In this document: positions 1 to 8,614 of the stretch, one piece after another | How positions within the stretch are numbered: the first letter of the stretch is position 1 | How the letters are laid out: each line of letters opens with the position of its first letter | Position numbers and translations under genes: made by a program | Notes under the pieces: model-generated | Databases searched by the model: none | What the model saw: only the letters and a program-made list of their open reading frames with translations | Told to the model about the DNA's origin: nothing | From: DASQYE01 sp036389675 | Lineage (GTDB): Bacteria; Acidobacteriota; Blastocatellia; Pyrinomonadales; Pyrinomonadaceae | Direction: 5' to 3' | NCBI GenBank assembly: GCA_036389675.1 | Contig: DASVWI010000021.1 | Location: 434,001 to 498,000 of the forward strand | DNA length: 64,000 bases

Positions 1-1253
1 AAGACCAGAAAGGTGATGCCTACCACCGTGAGCCCTCTTCGCCATGCCACGCCGGGCGAGCTGCTCCCCAAAAACTGCTTGCCCGCCAGCGACCATGACC
101 AGTCGTAGATAAAGCTCAGGCTCTCGCTGGTCTTGCCCGTCTGCCAGTTGGTGAGCGGCAGGACGACAGGGTAAACGGTTCCGCCCGGCTTCTCTCCGAA
201 CTGATCACGGCGAAACATCTCTTCGGCGCGCCGCTCAACATCTTCCTCTTCACTGGCGGGCTGGCCCGGCCTCGGCCCACCCCTGCCGTCCCTATCGGCG
301 ACCCTCACGGCGGTCTGCGAAGTCCTTCTGCCGAGCACAGGGTTAACGAAGTATGGCCGGATATAGATGCCCGTGGCGTCGCGCTGTTGCTCCACGAGCG
401 CGCGGCTCACGGGTATCACCAACAGCACAGCAAAGGCGCGATTTTCCGCCGTCGCTCCGCGCGCCAGAGCGCGCACAGAGGCTGAGGCGAACACCTCCTT
501 CTCATCGTCGGCAGGAGCAAAGGTAAGCCCGGTCCACTGGTCGTGCCCGCGCAGCCATTCCGGCAAAGCGTCGCCGAGCCGCGTCGTATCCTTGCCGATG
601 GCGCGCGTCGCCTCGTCAATCCTTTCGCTCGTATACTGCGCCGAGCCGTTATGTCCGGTCGCAGATGCTTCGTCCGCGCCGGCCTGAGGGGCGCGCCACA
701 CAGCCACGCGCGCCCCCGGCAGCGATGCCGCCAGCAACGCCGTGCGCTCGTCGAGCCACGTTTGAACGGCCTGATCTGTAGCACCCGGCGGCAAACGTGC
801 GAACGAGTCGGCGAGGGCTCGCGCATTCACCTGCGCCTGTCTCTGCGTCACGTTGAACTGCGCCGTGATGATGCGCGCAATGGCCTGCCCTGAGCCGCCG
901 AAAGCCGAGAGCATGCCGAGTACTACGAGCAGGACAATCGGCGTCAGCCCGACGAAGAGATAAGTGATAACCAGTCTGCGGCGTACTCTCCACAGGAGTC
1001 GGCGCTTGAGCCACCTCAGGGCTTTGAATCCGTAGTAAGCGAGCGTGAACGAGACCAGTATGAAAACAGCCACGCCGAACGCTCGCCCGACGACCAGCGC
1101 CGTGTAGAAGCGGTTCTCGCGCACGAGCAGCCAGAACGCAAACGCGAGCGCAGCCGCCATCGCCACGCGCGGCATCACGGCGCGCAAGGCTACGCGCACG
1201 CGCTCAAATATGCGCTTCATTCCACTTCTCGCTTCGCGAATGCGCTCCCGCAT
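1..1253 (-). CDS. Membrane sensor protein, N-terminal part only
   Basis: The frame is open from 1253 to the left edge (417 codons), so the C-terminus lies outside the window. ATG at 1253 follows GGAGG (1260-1264) by 6 nt; an in-frame ATG at 1220 has no such site. Hydrophobic segments lie near residues 27-45, 52-76 and 94-114. They are followed by about 280 soluble residues and another hydrophobic stretch just before the edge. The segment reading RRRLVITYLFVGLTPIVLL is the kind seen at the start of acidobacterial membrane sensors that carry HAMP plus a SpoIIE/PP2C phosphatase or kinase domain. The effector domain is not visible, so its output is unknown. It lies downstream of the MFS gene on the same strand. 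Confidence 0.7.
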   Translation of the reverse strand, partial: MRERIREARSGMKRIFERVRVALRAVMPRVAMAAALAFAFWLLVRENRFYTALVVGRAFGVAVFILVSFTLAYYGFKALRWLKRRLLWRVRRRLVITYLFVGLTPIVLLVVLGMLSAFGGSGQAIARIITAQFNVTQRQAQVNARALADSFARLPPGATDQAVQTWLDERTALLAASLPGARVAVWRAPQAGADEASATGHNGSAQYTSERIDEATRAIGKDTTRLGDALPEWLRGHDQWTGLTFAPADDEKEVFASASVRALARGATAENRAFAVLLVIPVSRALVEQQRDATGIYIRPYFVNPVLGRRTSQTAVRVADRDGRGGPRPGQPASEEEDVERRAEEMFRRDQFGEKPGGTVYPVVLPLTNWQTGKTSESLSFIYDWSWSLAGKQFLGSSSPGVAWRRGLTVVGITFLV

Positions 1254-1267
1254 TCAAAACCTCCCCA

Positions 1268-1363
1268 TTTTGGATTTTAGATTTTGGATTAACGCTGCCG
1301 GCAACCTCGAATGTTGGAAGCGGGTTATCAAGCGCCGCAGGCGCGCCAATCCAAAATCTAAAA
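1268..1363. repeat. Heptad palindrome, TTTTGGA/TTTTAGA family
   Basis: A perfect 16-nt inverted repeat (1275-1290 and 1348-1363, left arm TTTTAGATTTTGGATT). The left side extends outward with a further TTTTGGA unit from 1268, giving a clear 7-bp period. It fills most of the 141-bp gap between the MFS gene and the truncated sensor gene. No protein is encoded. Confidence 0.8.
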
Positions 1364-1394
1364 CCGTATTACGTCGTGCCTCGCATCTCGGGTT

Positions 1395-2741
1395 TCAACT
1401 CGCAGATACTAGCACGGCTTTCTCCGCTTCCGCTTTCTCCGGCGCTGCTTCGGTCGAAGGCGGCAGCCGCAGTTTGCCCAACGCGAAAAGCGTGAGCCAC
1501 ATCACGCCGGGGCTTGCGGAGAGCAGCCCCGAGATGATCGTCACCGTGCGCGGCGAGAGGCTACGCAGCGACCACCCGGCGGCTATCATAGAGACGCTCA
1601 TCACGAGCACCTCCGCCGCGCGATCAGTCGTAAACACCCGCCCGCGCAACCCGTCAGGCAGCATACGCATCATCAGCGTTTCCTGCACGGCGAACTCGAC
1701 GGCGACGACCAGCCGCGACATGAAGATCATCACGCCCGACAGTAAAAGCGTCGGCATCAATCCGGCAAGCGCGAAGAAAAGCCCGTGCGCGATCAGCATC
1801 CATCCCATGAAGGGGGCGGTCGCTTTGTGCAACTCGACGTGCGCGCCGACGCGACGCGCCAGCATCATGCCGATGAACAGTCCCGTGCCGACCACCGTGT
1901 AGATCGCAGCGACGTTAGCGTCCGCCTGCGCCTCTCCCGGTCTGGCGAAGACCACAGCGCCGAGGCGCTCGTAGATCAGGTTGCACGCGCCGCCGCCGGT
2001 CGCCCACAGTATGTTGACGCCTATGATTGCGAACACCAGCCTGTGCCCGACGATGTAGGCCCAACCCTCGCGCATGTCCGCAAACACGCGCAGGCCTCTC
2101 TTCGTCTCCTTCAAGCCCTCGCTCGCCTCGCCCCCGCTTTGCTGCTGTCGCATCTCTTGCGACGGTATCAGCCAGACGTAATAGGCCGAGACGAGGAAAG
2201 AGATCGAATCAACGACGAAAGCCGTCGTGTAGCCGAAGCGTGCCGCCGTCGCGCCGCCGAGCGCCGCGCCGACCGCCATCAGCAGAAAGCGCGATGAGAA
2301 CATCAGGGCGTTAGCCGCCAGTAGTCCTTCGTCTCCCGCCAGATTGGGCACGGAGGCGTTCTTGGCCGCCTCGAACAATGCTCCGAGGAGCGACGAGATG
2401 ATCGTGCAGGCGTAAACTATCCAGAGGTCTTCCGGCCCTCTGACCAGCAGGAAACCGAGTATGACGAGGGCTCGCGCCAGGTCCGCCGCGATCATCACAG
2501 TCCGGCGCGACCAGCGATCAACCAGCGCTCCGGCGACGGGCGCGAACACCGCAAACGGCGCGAGCCGCATGAACACCAGCATGGCTGTCGCTTCGGGCGC
2601 GCCCGCCGACACGGCGCGCACAAGGCCCAGCACGGCGATGAAGTCGAACCAACTGCCAAGCTCGGAAACAACCTGCCCGACCAACAAGCGCCTGAACGAG
2701 CGCCTGCTGCTCAATAGTTGCCTGTAAGTTAAGGAAGCCAT
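1395..2741 (-). CDS. MFS transporter, EntS-like (MFS_3)
   Basis: 448 residues with about 12 hydrophobic segments and no soluble domain, the usual size for the family. The N-terminal RRLLVGQVVSELGSWFDFIA and the loop DRWSRRTVMI after helix 2 match the exporter branch that includes EntS (siderophore export) and macrolide/H+ antiporters. The substrate cannot be told from the sequence. The start ATG is preceded by GAGG at 6 nt. The C-terminal tail after helix 12 is Glu/Ala-rich and polar, likely cytoplasmic. A second, related transporter lies at 8615-9922. Confidence 0.9.
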   Translation of the reverse strand: MASLTYRQLLSSRRSFRRLLVGQVVSELGSWFDFIAVLGLVRAVSAGAPEATAMLVFMRLAPFAVFAPVAGALVDRWSRRTVMIAADLARALVILGFLLVRGPEDLWIVYACTIISSLLGALFEAAKNASVPNLAGDEGLLAANALMFSSRFLLMAVGAALGGATAARFGYTTAFVVDSISFLVSAYYVWLIPSQEMRQQQSGGEASEGLKETKRGLRVFADMREGWAYIVGHRLVFAIIGVNILWATGGGACNLIYERLGAVVFARPGEAQADANVAAIYTVVGTGLFIGMMLARRVGAHVELHKATAPFMGWMLIAHGLFFALAGLMPTLLLSGVMIFMSRLVVAVEFAVQETLMMRMLPDGLRGRVFTTDRAAEVLVMSVSMIAAGWSLRSLSPRTVTIISGLLSASPGVMWLTLFALGKLRLPPSTEAAPEKAEAEKAVLVSAS

Positions 2742-2785
2742 AATACACCTCTAAGTGGGACAACAAGGCGGCAGGCGGCTATGTG

Positions 2786-2855
2786 AAGCAAGAACGAAAT
2801 GCTGTTCGCGCTTAATCGCTTTTACTTTATCCTTCCGCCTTCATCCTTGCTTTTC
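2786..2855. repeat. Decayed GGATGAA-family palindrome
   Basis: The right arm (ATCCTTCCGCCTTCATCCTT, about 2829-2848) matches the right arms of the elements at 37.9, 38.6, 45.2, 52.5 and 57.4 kb. The left arm (GCAAGAACGAAATG) is mutated. It lies between the MFS and enoyl-CoA hydratase genes. Confidence 0.6.
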
Positions 2856-2863
2856 TTCCCAAT

Positions 2864-2897
2864 GAAAAGAGCCGCCGGATTCAACTCCCGGCGGCTC
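2864..2897 (-). terminator. Intrinsic terminator of the enoyl-CoA hydratase gene
   Basis: 10-bp GC-rich stem (2869-2878 with 2888-2897), 9-nt loop, followed on the minus strand by TTTT. It lies 35 bp past the hydratase stop. Confidence 0.8.
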
Positions 2898-2931
2898 GCA
2901 GCCTTTCTAACAATAATTTGGTGAAACGCGT

Positions 2932-3726
2932 TTATCCTCCCTTAAAGCCGGGTGGCCGTTTCTCCAAAAAGGCTGCGACGCCTTCTGTGAAATCCCCTGT
3001 TTGTCCTGACTGAATCTGCGCTTTGTGTTCCGCGTCGAGCTGCGCGTTGTAATCGTTCGTCGCGCTTTGCTCCAACAGCTCCTTGATACGGCCAATCGCT
3101 GCCGTCGGCCCGGCGGCGAGTCTTGTGGCGAGTCCGAGCGCCTCCGGCATCAACTCTTCGTCGGCTACGACCCGGTTAATCATCCCCATCTCGGCGGCGC
3201 GCCGCGCATCCACCATCTCGCCCGTCATCAACAACTCGGTCGCGCGTTTAAGGCCGACCAGACGCGGCAGCATGTACGTGCCGCCGCAATCCGGCGTCAG
3301 GCCGATGGCGACGAAGGCCTGATTGAACCGGGCGCTCTCCGCGGCCAGGACGAGGTCACAGGCGAGAGCCAGATTGCAGCCGCCTCCGGAAGCGACGCCG
3401 TTGACGGCGGCGATAAAGGGCAGGGGCGTCTGCCTGATAAGCCTTATGCAATCGTGCAGGAGCCTGAGCGGCTCGTCGAAGAAAGCGTCGGCGCGCCCTT
3501 CCGTTTCGGCCATCCGTCGCATCTCGCGCAGGTCGCCGCCGGCAGAGAATGCGCGCCCGGCTCCTGTCAGGACGACGGCTCGCGCTCCGCGCTCGCGCGC
3601 CTCCCCGACCGCGCGGCTGAACTCATCGCCCACTTCGACCGTCAGCGCGTTGAGCGCCGAAGGGCGATTCAGGGTGATGAGCGCAACCGCTTCGCGCATC
3701 TCTAATTGGATCGTTTCGTAGGCCAT
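2932..3726 (-). CDS. Enoyl-CoA hydratase/isomerase family, PaaG-like
   Basis: 264 residues, full length for a crotonase-fold enzyme acting on acyl-CoA thioesters. Oxyanion-hole segments are AFSAGGDL (59-66) and GVASGGGCNLA (110-120). The two catalytic Glu residues of true enoyl-CoA hydratases are absent: the first position reads Asn in GGGCNL and the second lies in NQAFVAIG. Asp146 in TPDCGGT is kept. This pattern is that of PaaG, the ring 1,2-epoxyphenylacetyl-CoA isomerase, and relatives using a single Asp. No other phenylacetate genes are nearby, so the substrate is open; a delta-isomerase role in fatty-acid breakdown is possible. It is a single-gene unit with its own terminator. Confidence 0.88.
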   Translation of the reverse strand: MAYETIQLEMREAVALITLNRPSALNALTVEVGDEFSRAVGEARERGARAVVLTGAGRAFSAGGDLREMRRMAETEGRADAFFDEPLRLLHDCIRLIRQTPLPFIAAVNGVASGGGCNLALACDLVLAAESARFNQAFVAIGLTPDCGGTYMLPRLVGLKRATELLMTGEMVDARRAAEMGMINRVVADEELMPEALGLATRLAAGPTAAIGRIKELLEQSATNDYNAQLDAEHKAQIQSGQTGDFTEGVAAFLEKRPPGFKGG

Positions 3727-3951
3727 CTCATACTTCTATCCAAGCTGAAGGTCTAACAGGAACGTGCTGCAATCGTACATCCCCACCCGGGACACGACAT
3801 CCGATAAAAAAGTTTGCTGCTGCTGCGACGACGAGTCTTTTCAGGTTCTCTTTGCAGGAGAACTGAAGCGAGAGACCGACTCGTCTTTTAAGGACAAACG
3901 TGGCCGCCTCTGGCTATACGGAAGAGGCGCTGAGTTTGTTCGCCATAAATC

Positions 3952-4251
3952 TTACTGGGCGCGACTGGCGCTGAAGCATTCGCCGCATAGAACCGGCCTG
4001 CCGCTGGAGGGTTTAAAAGGGACAGAGTCCGTTTTGCCGCACTGGTCGCAGGTGATCTCGAAGCGCTGGCGCTCACCGCCGCCACCGCCGCCGCCGCGCG
4101 ATGCCCCGCCAAAGTTGGCGCGCCGCGCATCACGACATGCCTTGCATCGTTTCGGCTGACTCAGGTTTCGCTCGTTGTAATACTCTTGCTCGCGTTCGGT
4201 AAAAGGGAATGCCGTACCGCATTCGGCACAGGTGATCTCGACATCTGGCAT
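3952..4251 (-). CDS. Paired zinc-ribbon protein (CxxC-x17-CxxC type)
   Basis: 99 residues starting at ATG 4251, with GGGAG about 10 nt upstream; longer upstream frames have no site. The first module is CAEC then CKAC, with FPFTEREQEYYNERNL between them. The second is CDQC, exactly 17 residues, then CGEC, with the VPFKPSSGRPV core. A glycine run links the two. The same two-module plan is found at 17900-18277, so these are paralogues. Function is unknown; tandem Zn ribbons of this size usually bind nucleic acid or a protein partner. It is cytoplasmic, with no signal peptide. Confidence 0.85.
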   Translation of the reverse strand: MPDVEITCAECGTAFPFTEREQEYYNERNLSQPKRCKACRDARRANFGGASRGGGGGGGERQRFEITCDQCGKTDSVPFKPSSGRPVLCGECFSASRAQ

Positions 4252-4574
4252 CGCTGTTTTCTCCCGGCGAAAAACAAGGCTTGAAGGAGCTTGCTCTCCG
4301 CATCTGCAATTGGAGCGCCCGGCGCTCCTGATTTTAACGGCTCTGCTGCTGCTGCCCTCACCAAAAAAAAGCGCGCGGGCCAGAGCCCCGGCATGCTCAA
4401 ATGTTTCAAAACGATGCCTTCCGCGTCCCAAAACTTTTGAGTGCCCGCGAGTTTACCGCACACCTGCCGCCGCTGTACAGACTTTATATTTAAAAGGGCA
4501 GGCAGCAAACAGCGGGCGCGAAAGTTGTGAAGAGCCTTTTTTACAGATTACGGTTGACCTTCTGCGGCCTGCTC
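4252..4574. other. Gap between zinc-ribbon and HDAC-like genes
   Basis: 323 bp without a supported gene. It holds the leader of the zinc-ribbon gene, with an AT-rich stretch (TTTTAAATATAAAG, about 4485-4498) that could be a weak minus-strand promoter, and a short GGAGCGCC/GGCGCTCC inverted repeat near 4313-4329. Confidence 0.5.
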
Positions 4575-5519
4575 TTACTGCCCTGCGAGCGCGCGAACAT
4601 GAGAGCGCACGGTCTGGCCCAGCGTCTCAAGGTTATAGCCGCCTTCCATGCAGGAGACGATGCGGCCCGCACAAGCCTCTCCGGCCCATTGTTTGACAGC
4701 GTCGGTCATCGAAGCGAAGTCCTCATCTTCGAGCTTGAGCTGGCCGAGCGGGTCGCCCGCGTGCGCGTCAAATCCAGCCGAGATGAGAATGAGATCGGGT
4801 TTGAACTTCGCGCCTATCTCGGAGAGCGCCGCGTCGAACATCCTTCGCTGCTCTGTGCGCGGAGTCAGCGCGCGCACGGGAGCGTTCAGGGTGTAGCCGC
4901 GACCGCGACCTATCCCAGTCTCGCCGCGTGCCCCTGTGCCCGGATACCATGGGTACTGATGCATGGAGAAGAAGAAGACCGAAGGGTCATCGTAGAAGAT
5001 TCCCTGTGTGCCGTTGCCGTGATGCACGTCCCAGTCGACGACGGCGACGCGCTCTATCTCGCGATAATGCGTCTGCGCGTAGCGCGCGGCGACGGCCACG
5101 TTGTTGAAGAGACAGAAACCCATCGCGCGCTCCTGTGTCGCGTGGTGTCCGGGAGGACGCACGGGAACAAAAGCGTTCTGCGCTTCTCCACGCATCACCG
5201 CGTCGATGCCCTGACAGGCCGCGCCCGCCCCGCGCAAAGCCGCATCGAGCGAGCGCATAGAGACAATAGTATCGGCGTCAAGAAACCCGCGGCCTTCGCT
5301 CACGGCGCGCTCCACAGCCTTGTAGTGTTGCGTCGTATGGCAAGCCTGCACGTCGCCGCGCGGGGCTGGCGTCGCTTCCAGCTCCTTGAGCCTCGTCCAA
5401 AGCTCCTGATCGCCGCGCAGGGCGTCCATCACGACCGTGTAGCGCGCCGGTTGCTCCGGATGATGCTCGCCCGTGTCGTGCTCTTTGAAAACCTGATGAT
5501 GAATAATCGCAGTCGTCAT
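4575..5519 (-). CDS. Histone deacetylase family protein (deacetylase fold)
   Basis: 314 residues covering the whole arginase/deacetylase fold. Active-site features are present: the HH dyad (125-126) in RPPGHHA, zinc ligands Asp164 and His166 in VDWDVHHGNGTQ, the third ligand Asp251 in SAGFDAH, and the catalytic Tyr295 in EGGYN. Bacterial members remove acetyl groups from lysines, polyamines or acetoin-pathway proteins (AcuC). The class II-like GHHA and SAGFDAHAGDPLG motifs resemble acetylpolyamine amidohydrolase/HDAC6-like enzymes more than AcuC. No acetyltransferase or polyamine gene is adjacent, so the substrate is undecided. It is cytoplasmic and stands alone. Confidence 0.93.
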   Translation of the reverse strand: MTTAIIHHQVFKEHDTGEHHPEQPARYTVVMDALRGDQELWTRLKELEATPAPRGDVQACHTTQHYKAVERAVSEGRGFLDADTIVSMRSLDAALRGAGAACQGIDAVMRGEAQNAFVPVRPPGHHATQERAMGFCLFNNVAVAARYAQTHYREIERVAVVDWDVHHGNGTQGIFYDDPSVFFFSMHQYPWYPGTGARGETGIGRGRGYTLNAPVRALTPRTEQRRMFDAALSEIGAKFKPDLILISAGFDAHAGDPLGQLKLEDEDFASMTDAVKQWAGEACAGRIVSCMEGGYNLETLGQTVRSHVRALAGQ

Positions 5520-5862
5520 ACGCCGGATTATGCGAGAGCCCGCGCCGCGAGGTCAAACCTGAGGCCAGACACGCCGCTCGAAAGCTGTCTTATAACCTCA
5601 CGCTGCTGGGACGCAAGGGGCTCGGCGCGAGCATCAAATGCATACGCCGGAGAGGCTCTACGGGCCGCAATCTTTTCATCATAATCGAGGCAAAACCCGC
5701 GAATTTCAAAGGAAACAGCGATGATCGAGCCGCAGGCGCGCTCGCTCGCGGGTACGGAATACGATTTGCTGAAAGGGTAAGGGTGTTTTTGAAAAAAGAG
5801 GGCTCTCCCGTAGCCATGAAGTCCCGCCCGCGGGTGTGGGAGTTTATAAGGAGAATAGCTTT
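5520..5862. other. Divergent intergenic region
   Basis: 343 bp between the divergent HDAC-like and glycine-zipper genes. I see no open frame with a ribosome site and no repeat; it presumably holds both promoters. AAGGAG at 5849-5854 is the site of the downstream gene. Confidence 0.5.
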
Positions 5863-6267
5863 ATGAAGAGAATCGTTCTGTTGCTTTTATGTTTCGTGGT
5901 CTTTGCCGCGACGATTGTTCCTCTGGCCTCTGGTCAGGACAGGCGCAGGCGCTCGCGTTTCGGGCGCAAGGCGCGCACGGCGGCCATCATCGCCGGTGGC
6001 GCTGGCGTCGGTGCGCTGGTGGGCGGCAAGAAGGGCGCGGCCATAGGCGCGGGCGGCGCGGGCCTCTATGCTTTTAACAGGCGCGCGGCACGTCGTAATT
6101 TCAGAGGAAGAACGCGCACGATTGGCACGGTCGCCAGCGGCACGGCCTTAGGTGCGGGCGTGGGCGGCGCGGTCGGCGGCAAACGCGCTGCCGTAGTGGG
6201 CGCTCTGGCGGGTGCTGGTGGCTCGGCTCTCTATCGCAGGAGCCAGCGTCGCACGCGCCGTTACTAA
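5863..6267 (+). CDS. Small secreted glycine-zipper protein
   Basis: 134 residues from ATG 5863, chosen over an upstream GTG because AAGGAG sits 8 nt before it. A signal peptide (MKRIVLLLLCFVVFAATIV...) ends near ASGQ (24-27). The mature part is two near-copies of a Gly/Ala-rich segment (AAIIAGGAGVGALVGGKKGAAIGAGGAG and TVASGTALGAGVGG...), separated by Arg-rich spacers, with an Arg-rich tail. Such glycine zippers insert in or associate with membranes, as in outer-membrane lipoproteins of the OmpA/SlyB type, but no family name is certain. Confidence 0.8.
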   Translation: MKRIVLLLLCFVVFAATIVPLASGQDRRRRSRFGRKARTAAIIAGGAGVGALVGGKKGAAIGAGGAGLYAFNRRAARRNFRGRTRTIGTVASGTALGAGVGGAVGGKRAAVVGALAGAGGSALYRRSQRRTRRY

Positions 6268-6292
6268 AGGGAATGTTGATAGGCTCGGCGAA

Positions 6293-6350
6293 GAGGGTGG
6301 CGACGGGCTTGAGAGCCGGTCACCCTCTCGCACAGTCTCTCTTTTCGGAT
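6293..6350 (+). terminator. Possible terminator after the glycine-zipper gene
   Basis: GAGGGTG (6293-6299) pairs with CACCCTC (6321-6327) with further GGCT/AGCC pairing inside. The T-rich part (CTCTCTTTT) starts about 13 nt later, so the match to an intrinsic terminator is imperfect. Confidence 0.45.
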
Positions 6351-6419
6351 AACTTTTGATACAACGTAAATCCTCGCGCCCATTCAAGATTAAAGGGAAA
6401 GGTTCAGGAGAAAAATCTC

Positions 6420-7043
6420 ATGTCATATGATGAGCAGCAACAACGTCGGAGTCGCGTCGTAGTCGAGACGCCTGCGGCGCGGCGAGAGGTAGTCGAGACG
6501 CACGTGGCGCGCGTGCCAGAGCGGCGAGGGATGTCTGGCGGCGCGGTCGCCGCGCTCGTCATCGGCGCGGTCGCAGTCGTCACCATCCTCTTTCTATTTT
6601 TGATGAACAGGCAGAATGAAGAGAACGCCAACATACGCACGGCGACGACGACCACGACCACCACAGTGCCGCCGCCCGCCCAACAGCCTGTGATCGTGCA
6701 GCAGCCCGCGCCGGTCGCCCCACAACAGCCCGTCATCATTCAGCAACCGGCGACCACTACTACTGCACCGCAGCCCATCGTCGTCACGCCGCCGCCCACG
6801 ACGACCACGGCCCCTGCCCCGAGCGGCACGGACGACCTGACTGTTCAATCAAGTGTCGATAAGAAACTAACGGACGACACGACGCTGGGCTCTCTGGGCA
6901 TCATCGCCACGGTCGTCGAAGGCAAGGTCACGTTGACGGGGACGGTCAATTCAGAAGACCTTAAGTCGCGCGCCGAGAGGCTCGTCAAAGCCGTCAAAGG
7001 CGTCAAGCGGGTAGATAATCAGATCATCGTGTCAACCACGTAA
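6420..7043 (+). CDS. BON-domain envelope protein with Thr/Pro-rich linker
   Basis: 207 residues; AGGAG lies 9 nt before the ATG. Residues 1-37 are charged and cytoplasmic, and 38-62 form a single membrane helix. About 75 residues of Thr runs and Gln-Pro-Val repeats follow, spanning the cell wall or periplasm. The C-terminal 70 residues are a BON domain (SVDKKLTDDTTLGSLGI...VEGKVTLTGTV...KGVKRVDNQI). BON domains, as in OsmY, bind phospholipid and stabilise the envelope under stress. It follows another small envelope gene and ends at a strong terminator. Confidence 0.88.
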   Translation: MSYDEQQQRRSRVVVETPAARREVVETHVARVPERRGMSGGAVAALVIGAVAVVTILFLFLMNRQNEENANIRTATTTTTTTVPPPAQQPVIVQQPAPVAPQQPVIIQQPATTTTAPQPIVVTPPPTTTTAPAPSGTDDLTVQSSVDKKLTDDTTLGSLGIIATVVEGKVTLTGTVNSEDLKSRAERLVKAVKGVKRVDNQIIVSTT

Positions 7044-7095
7044 AAGCATCTCACCCCAGAATACGGAGGCCAGAACCTCTCATCCGTAAAACCAG

Positions 7096-7134
7096 CAACG
7101 CGCCGCGATCACAAAATCACGGCGCGTTGTTTTT
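7096..7134 (+). terminator. Intrinsic terminator of the BON gene
   Basis: 10-bp perfect stem CAACGCGCCG (7096-7105) with CGGCGCGTTG (7120-7129), then TTTTT. Confidence 0.9.
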
Positions 7135-7197
7135 GTGCGTCGGCCCGAAGATCAACCGAAGACGGACGGGGCTCAAAGCCTGTAGCCGGCTTGATTA

Positions 7198-7452
7198 TCA
7201 GTATCCTTCCGTATGCTGGCGCAGCCATTCGTCCAGCTCACTTTGCGTCGGCTCGCGCCCGAGTTCTTCAGAGAGGCGCTGGCGCACGTATTCACGCTCG
7301 TCGCGCGCGGCATCCTCAAGCTCTTGGTCTTCCGTGCCCTCAGGTTGCTGCGTTTCTTCACCGGACTCCTCGGTCGAGTCCGAAGCCATCGTGCGAGCGA
7401 CCTTCCACAGTGCGCCGCCGTCCTCTCCTGCCGTGCCGTTAAGATTAATCAT
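7198..7452 (-). CDS. Small acidic protein of unknown function
   Basis: 84 residues, strongly acidic in the middle (EESGEETQQPEGTEDQELEDAA). It ends in a helical stretch (DEREYVRQRLSEELGREPTQSELDEWLRQH) that resembles a short helix-loop-helix module. No family is recognised. It lies on the same strand as the two unknown genes upstream and could share their transcript (49-bp gap to 7502). The C-terminal half looks genuinely coding; the N-terminal start could be the Met at residue 22. Confidence 0.55.
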   Translation of the reverse strand: MINLNGTAGEDGGALWKVARTMASDSTEESGEETQQPEGTEDQELEDAARDEREYVRQRLSEELGREPTQSELDEWLRQHTEGY

Positions 7453-7501
7453 CGCGCCTCAATCCTCAAAAGTTTTCGGGCCATAAAAGAGCAAGTCTTA
7501 C

Positions 7502-7942
7502 TTATAAAGAGAGGGCACGAACACTCGTCTCGCCGGTCGCGAGCGAGGTCTCAAGGAGGATGCTCGCATGCTCGCCCCTGATCAATATCCTGTGCCCTTC
7601 ATGGCTCGCCTCAAGGCTCACCTCCACGATCAGACAATCAGCGGGAGAGGCTTTGAACTCCCGTAGCCCGTCCGCCGCGCCTCCCTGTTCCAGCAACCTC
7701 TCAGCCTCATCTCGCAGTCGCGCACGCACGCCCTCGCTCATCTCAAGCTCGCTAATAGCGACCGGCTGCGGGAGCAATCCCATTTCGCCGTCAACGTAGA
7801 TCGTCCAGATGAAACCGATGTCGAGCAGTAGATGTATGGCCTGCTCCGTGTTGAAATAGCCGAGCACGGTTGCGCCTATGACGTGCGCGATGACGTGATC
7901 CTGATGCGTGCTGGTTTCCTGCGGCGACCAATCAAACGTCAT
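7502..7942 (-). CDS. Conserved-looking protein of unknown function
   Basis: 146 residues, no signal peptide or membrane helix. The N-terminal half (DHVIAHVIGATVLGYFNTEQAIHLLLDIGFIWTIYVDGEMGL) is hydrophobic but not a membrane segment; the C-terminal half is predicted alpha/beta with many acidic residues. I recognise no domain. It lies 57 bp downstream of 8000-8467 on the same strand, so the two are probably co-transcribed. The start has no clear ribosome site. Confidence 0.6.
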   Translation of the reverse strand: MTFDWSPQETSTHQDHVIAHVIGATVLGYFNTEQAIHLLLDIGFIWTIYVDGEMGLLPQPVAISELEMSEGVRARLRDEAERLLEQGGAADGLREFKASPADCLIVEVSLEASHEGHRILIRGEHASILLETSLATGETSVRALSL

Positions 7943-7999
7943 AGCAGCGACCGGGAGCGAACCGGGACGAAGCAGGGAGCGAGAGCGTGCCTGCTCTCT

Positions 8000-8467
8000 T
8001 CAAAAAACAAAACAGAGATCGTATTTTTCACCCGGCAAATCTATGTAGAGCTTGTGCTCGTCGGCGTCTATCTTGATGATGTCCTGACAGATCAGCACGA
8101 AGACGCGCTTGCAGCCGCGCAGCGCTTCGCCCTCGGAGAACTTCAGGGTTAAAGAGGTCTCCGTAGTGATGTAATCCCCGGAGAGCGTCTGCGGGATGAC
8201 GATGGTCAATCCCTCTTCGGTCGGCAATTCCTGCTTCGCCGCGCTATTCCTGAAAACTCCCTGCGACGCGGACTGCGGCGTAAAGCGCACCTCGCCGCGC
8301 TGGCGCAGCTTGGCCCATTCGTTTGCTCCGAGCGAGAGGCCGAAGGAGGCGAACATGTCGGAGAGCGCGAGCGTGAACTCGCCGCCCGTGTGCGCCTTGT
8401 GAATGCTGGCGATCATTTCGAGGACGGGCGCTCTCAGTTCAGGACGCGGAATGCATTCGACAAGCAT
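8000..8467 (-). CDS. Protein of unknown function
   Basis: 155 residues; ATG 8467 has AGGGG 9 nt upstream. It is cytoplasmic with no recognised domain. A long helical N-terminus (ELRAPVLEMIASIHKAHTGGEFTLALSDMFASFGL) is followed by beta-rich sequence ending in DLPGEKYDLCFVF. It is the first gene of a probable three-gene unit with 7502 and 7198. The downstream gene also ends in beta-rich sequence, but I see no repeat between them. Confidence 0.6.
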   Translation of the reverse strand: MLVECIPRPELRAPVLEMIASIHKAHTGGEFTLALSDMFASFGLSLGANEWAKLRQRGEVRFTPQSASQGVFRNSAAKQELPTEEGLTIVIPQTLSGDYITTETSLTLKFSEGEALRGCKRVFVLICQDIIKIDADEHKLYIDLPGEKYDLCFVF

Positions 8468-8614
8468 CTAAAAAGCCCCTCTGCTTCAGCGAGATTTGTA
8501 AGAATTTTTTCTGGCCTGCATAGTACATGCCGCGGCTGACAGGGCGCAAGAGAGAAAGCCTTCCGCGCGGGCGAAGACGAGCGCGCAGCTCCCCTTGAGC
8601 CGGGCGCTCGCTCT

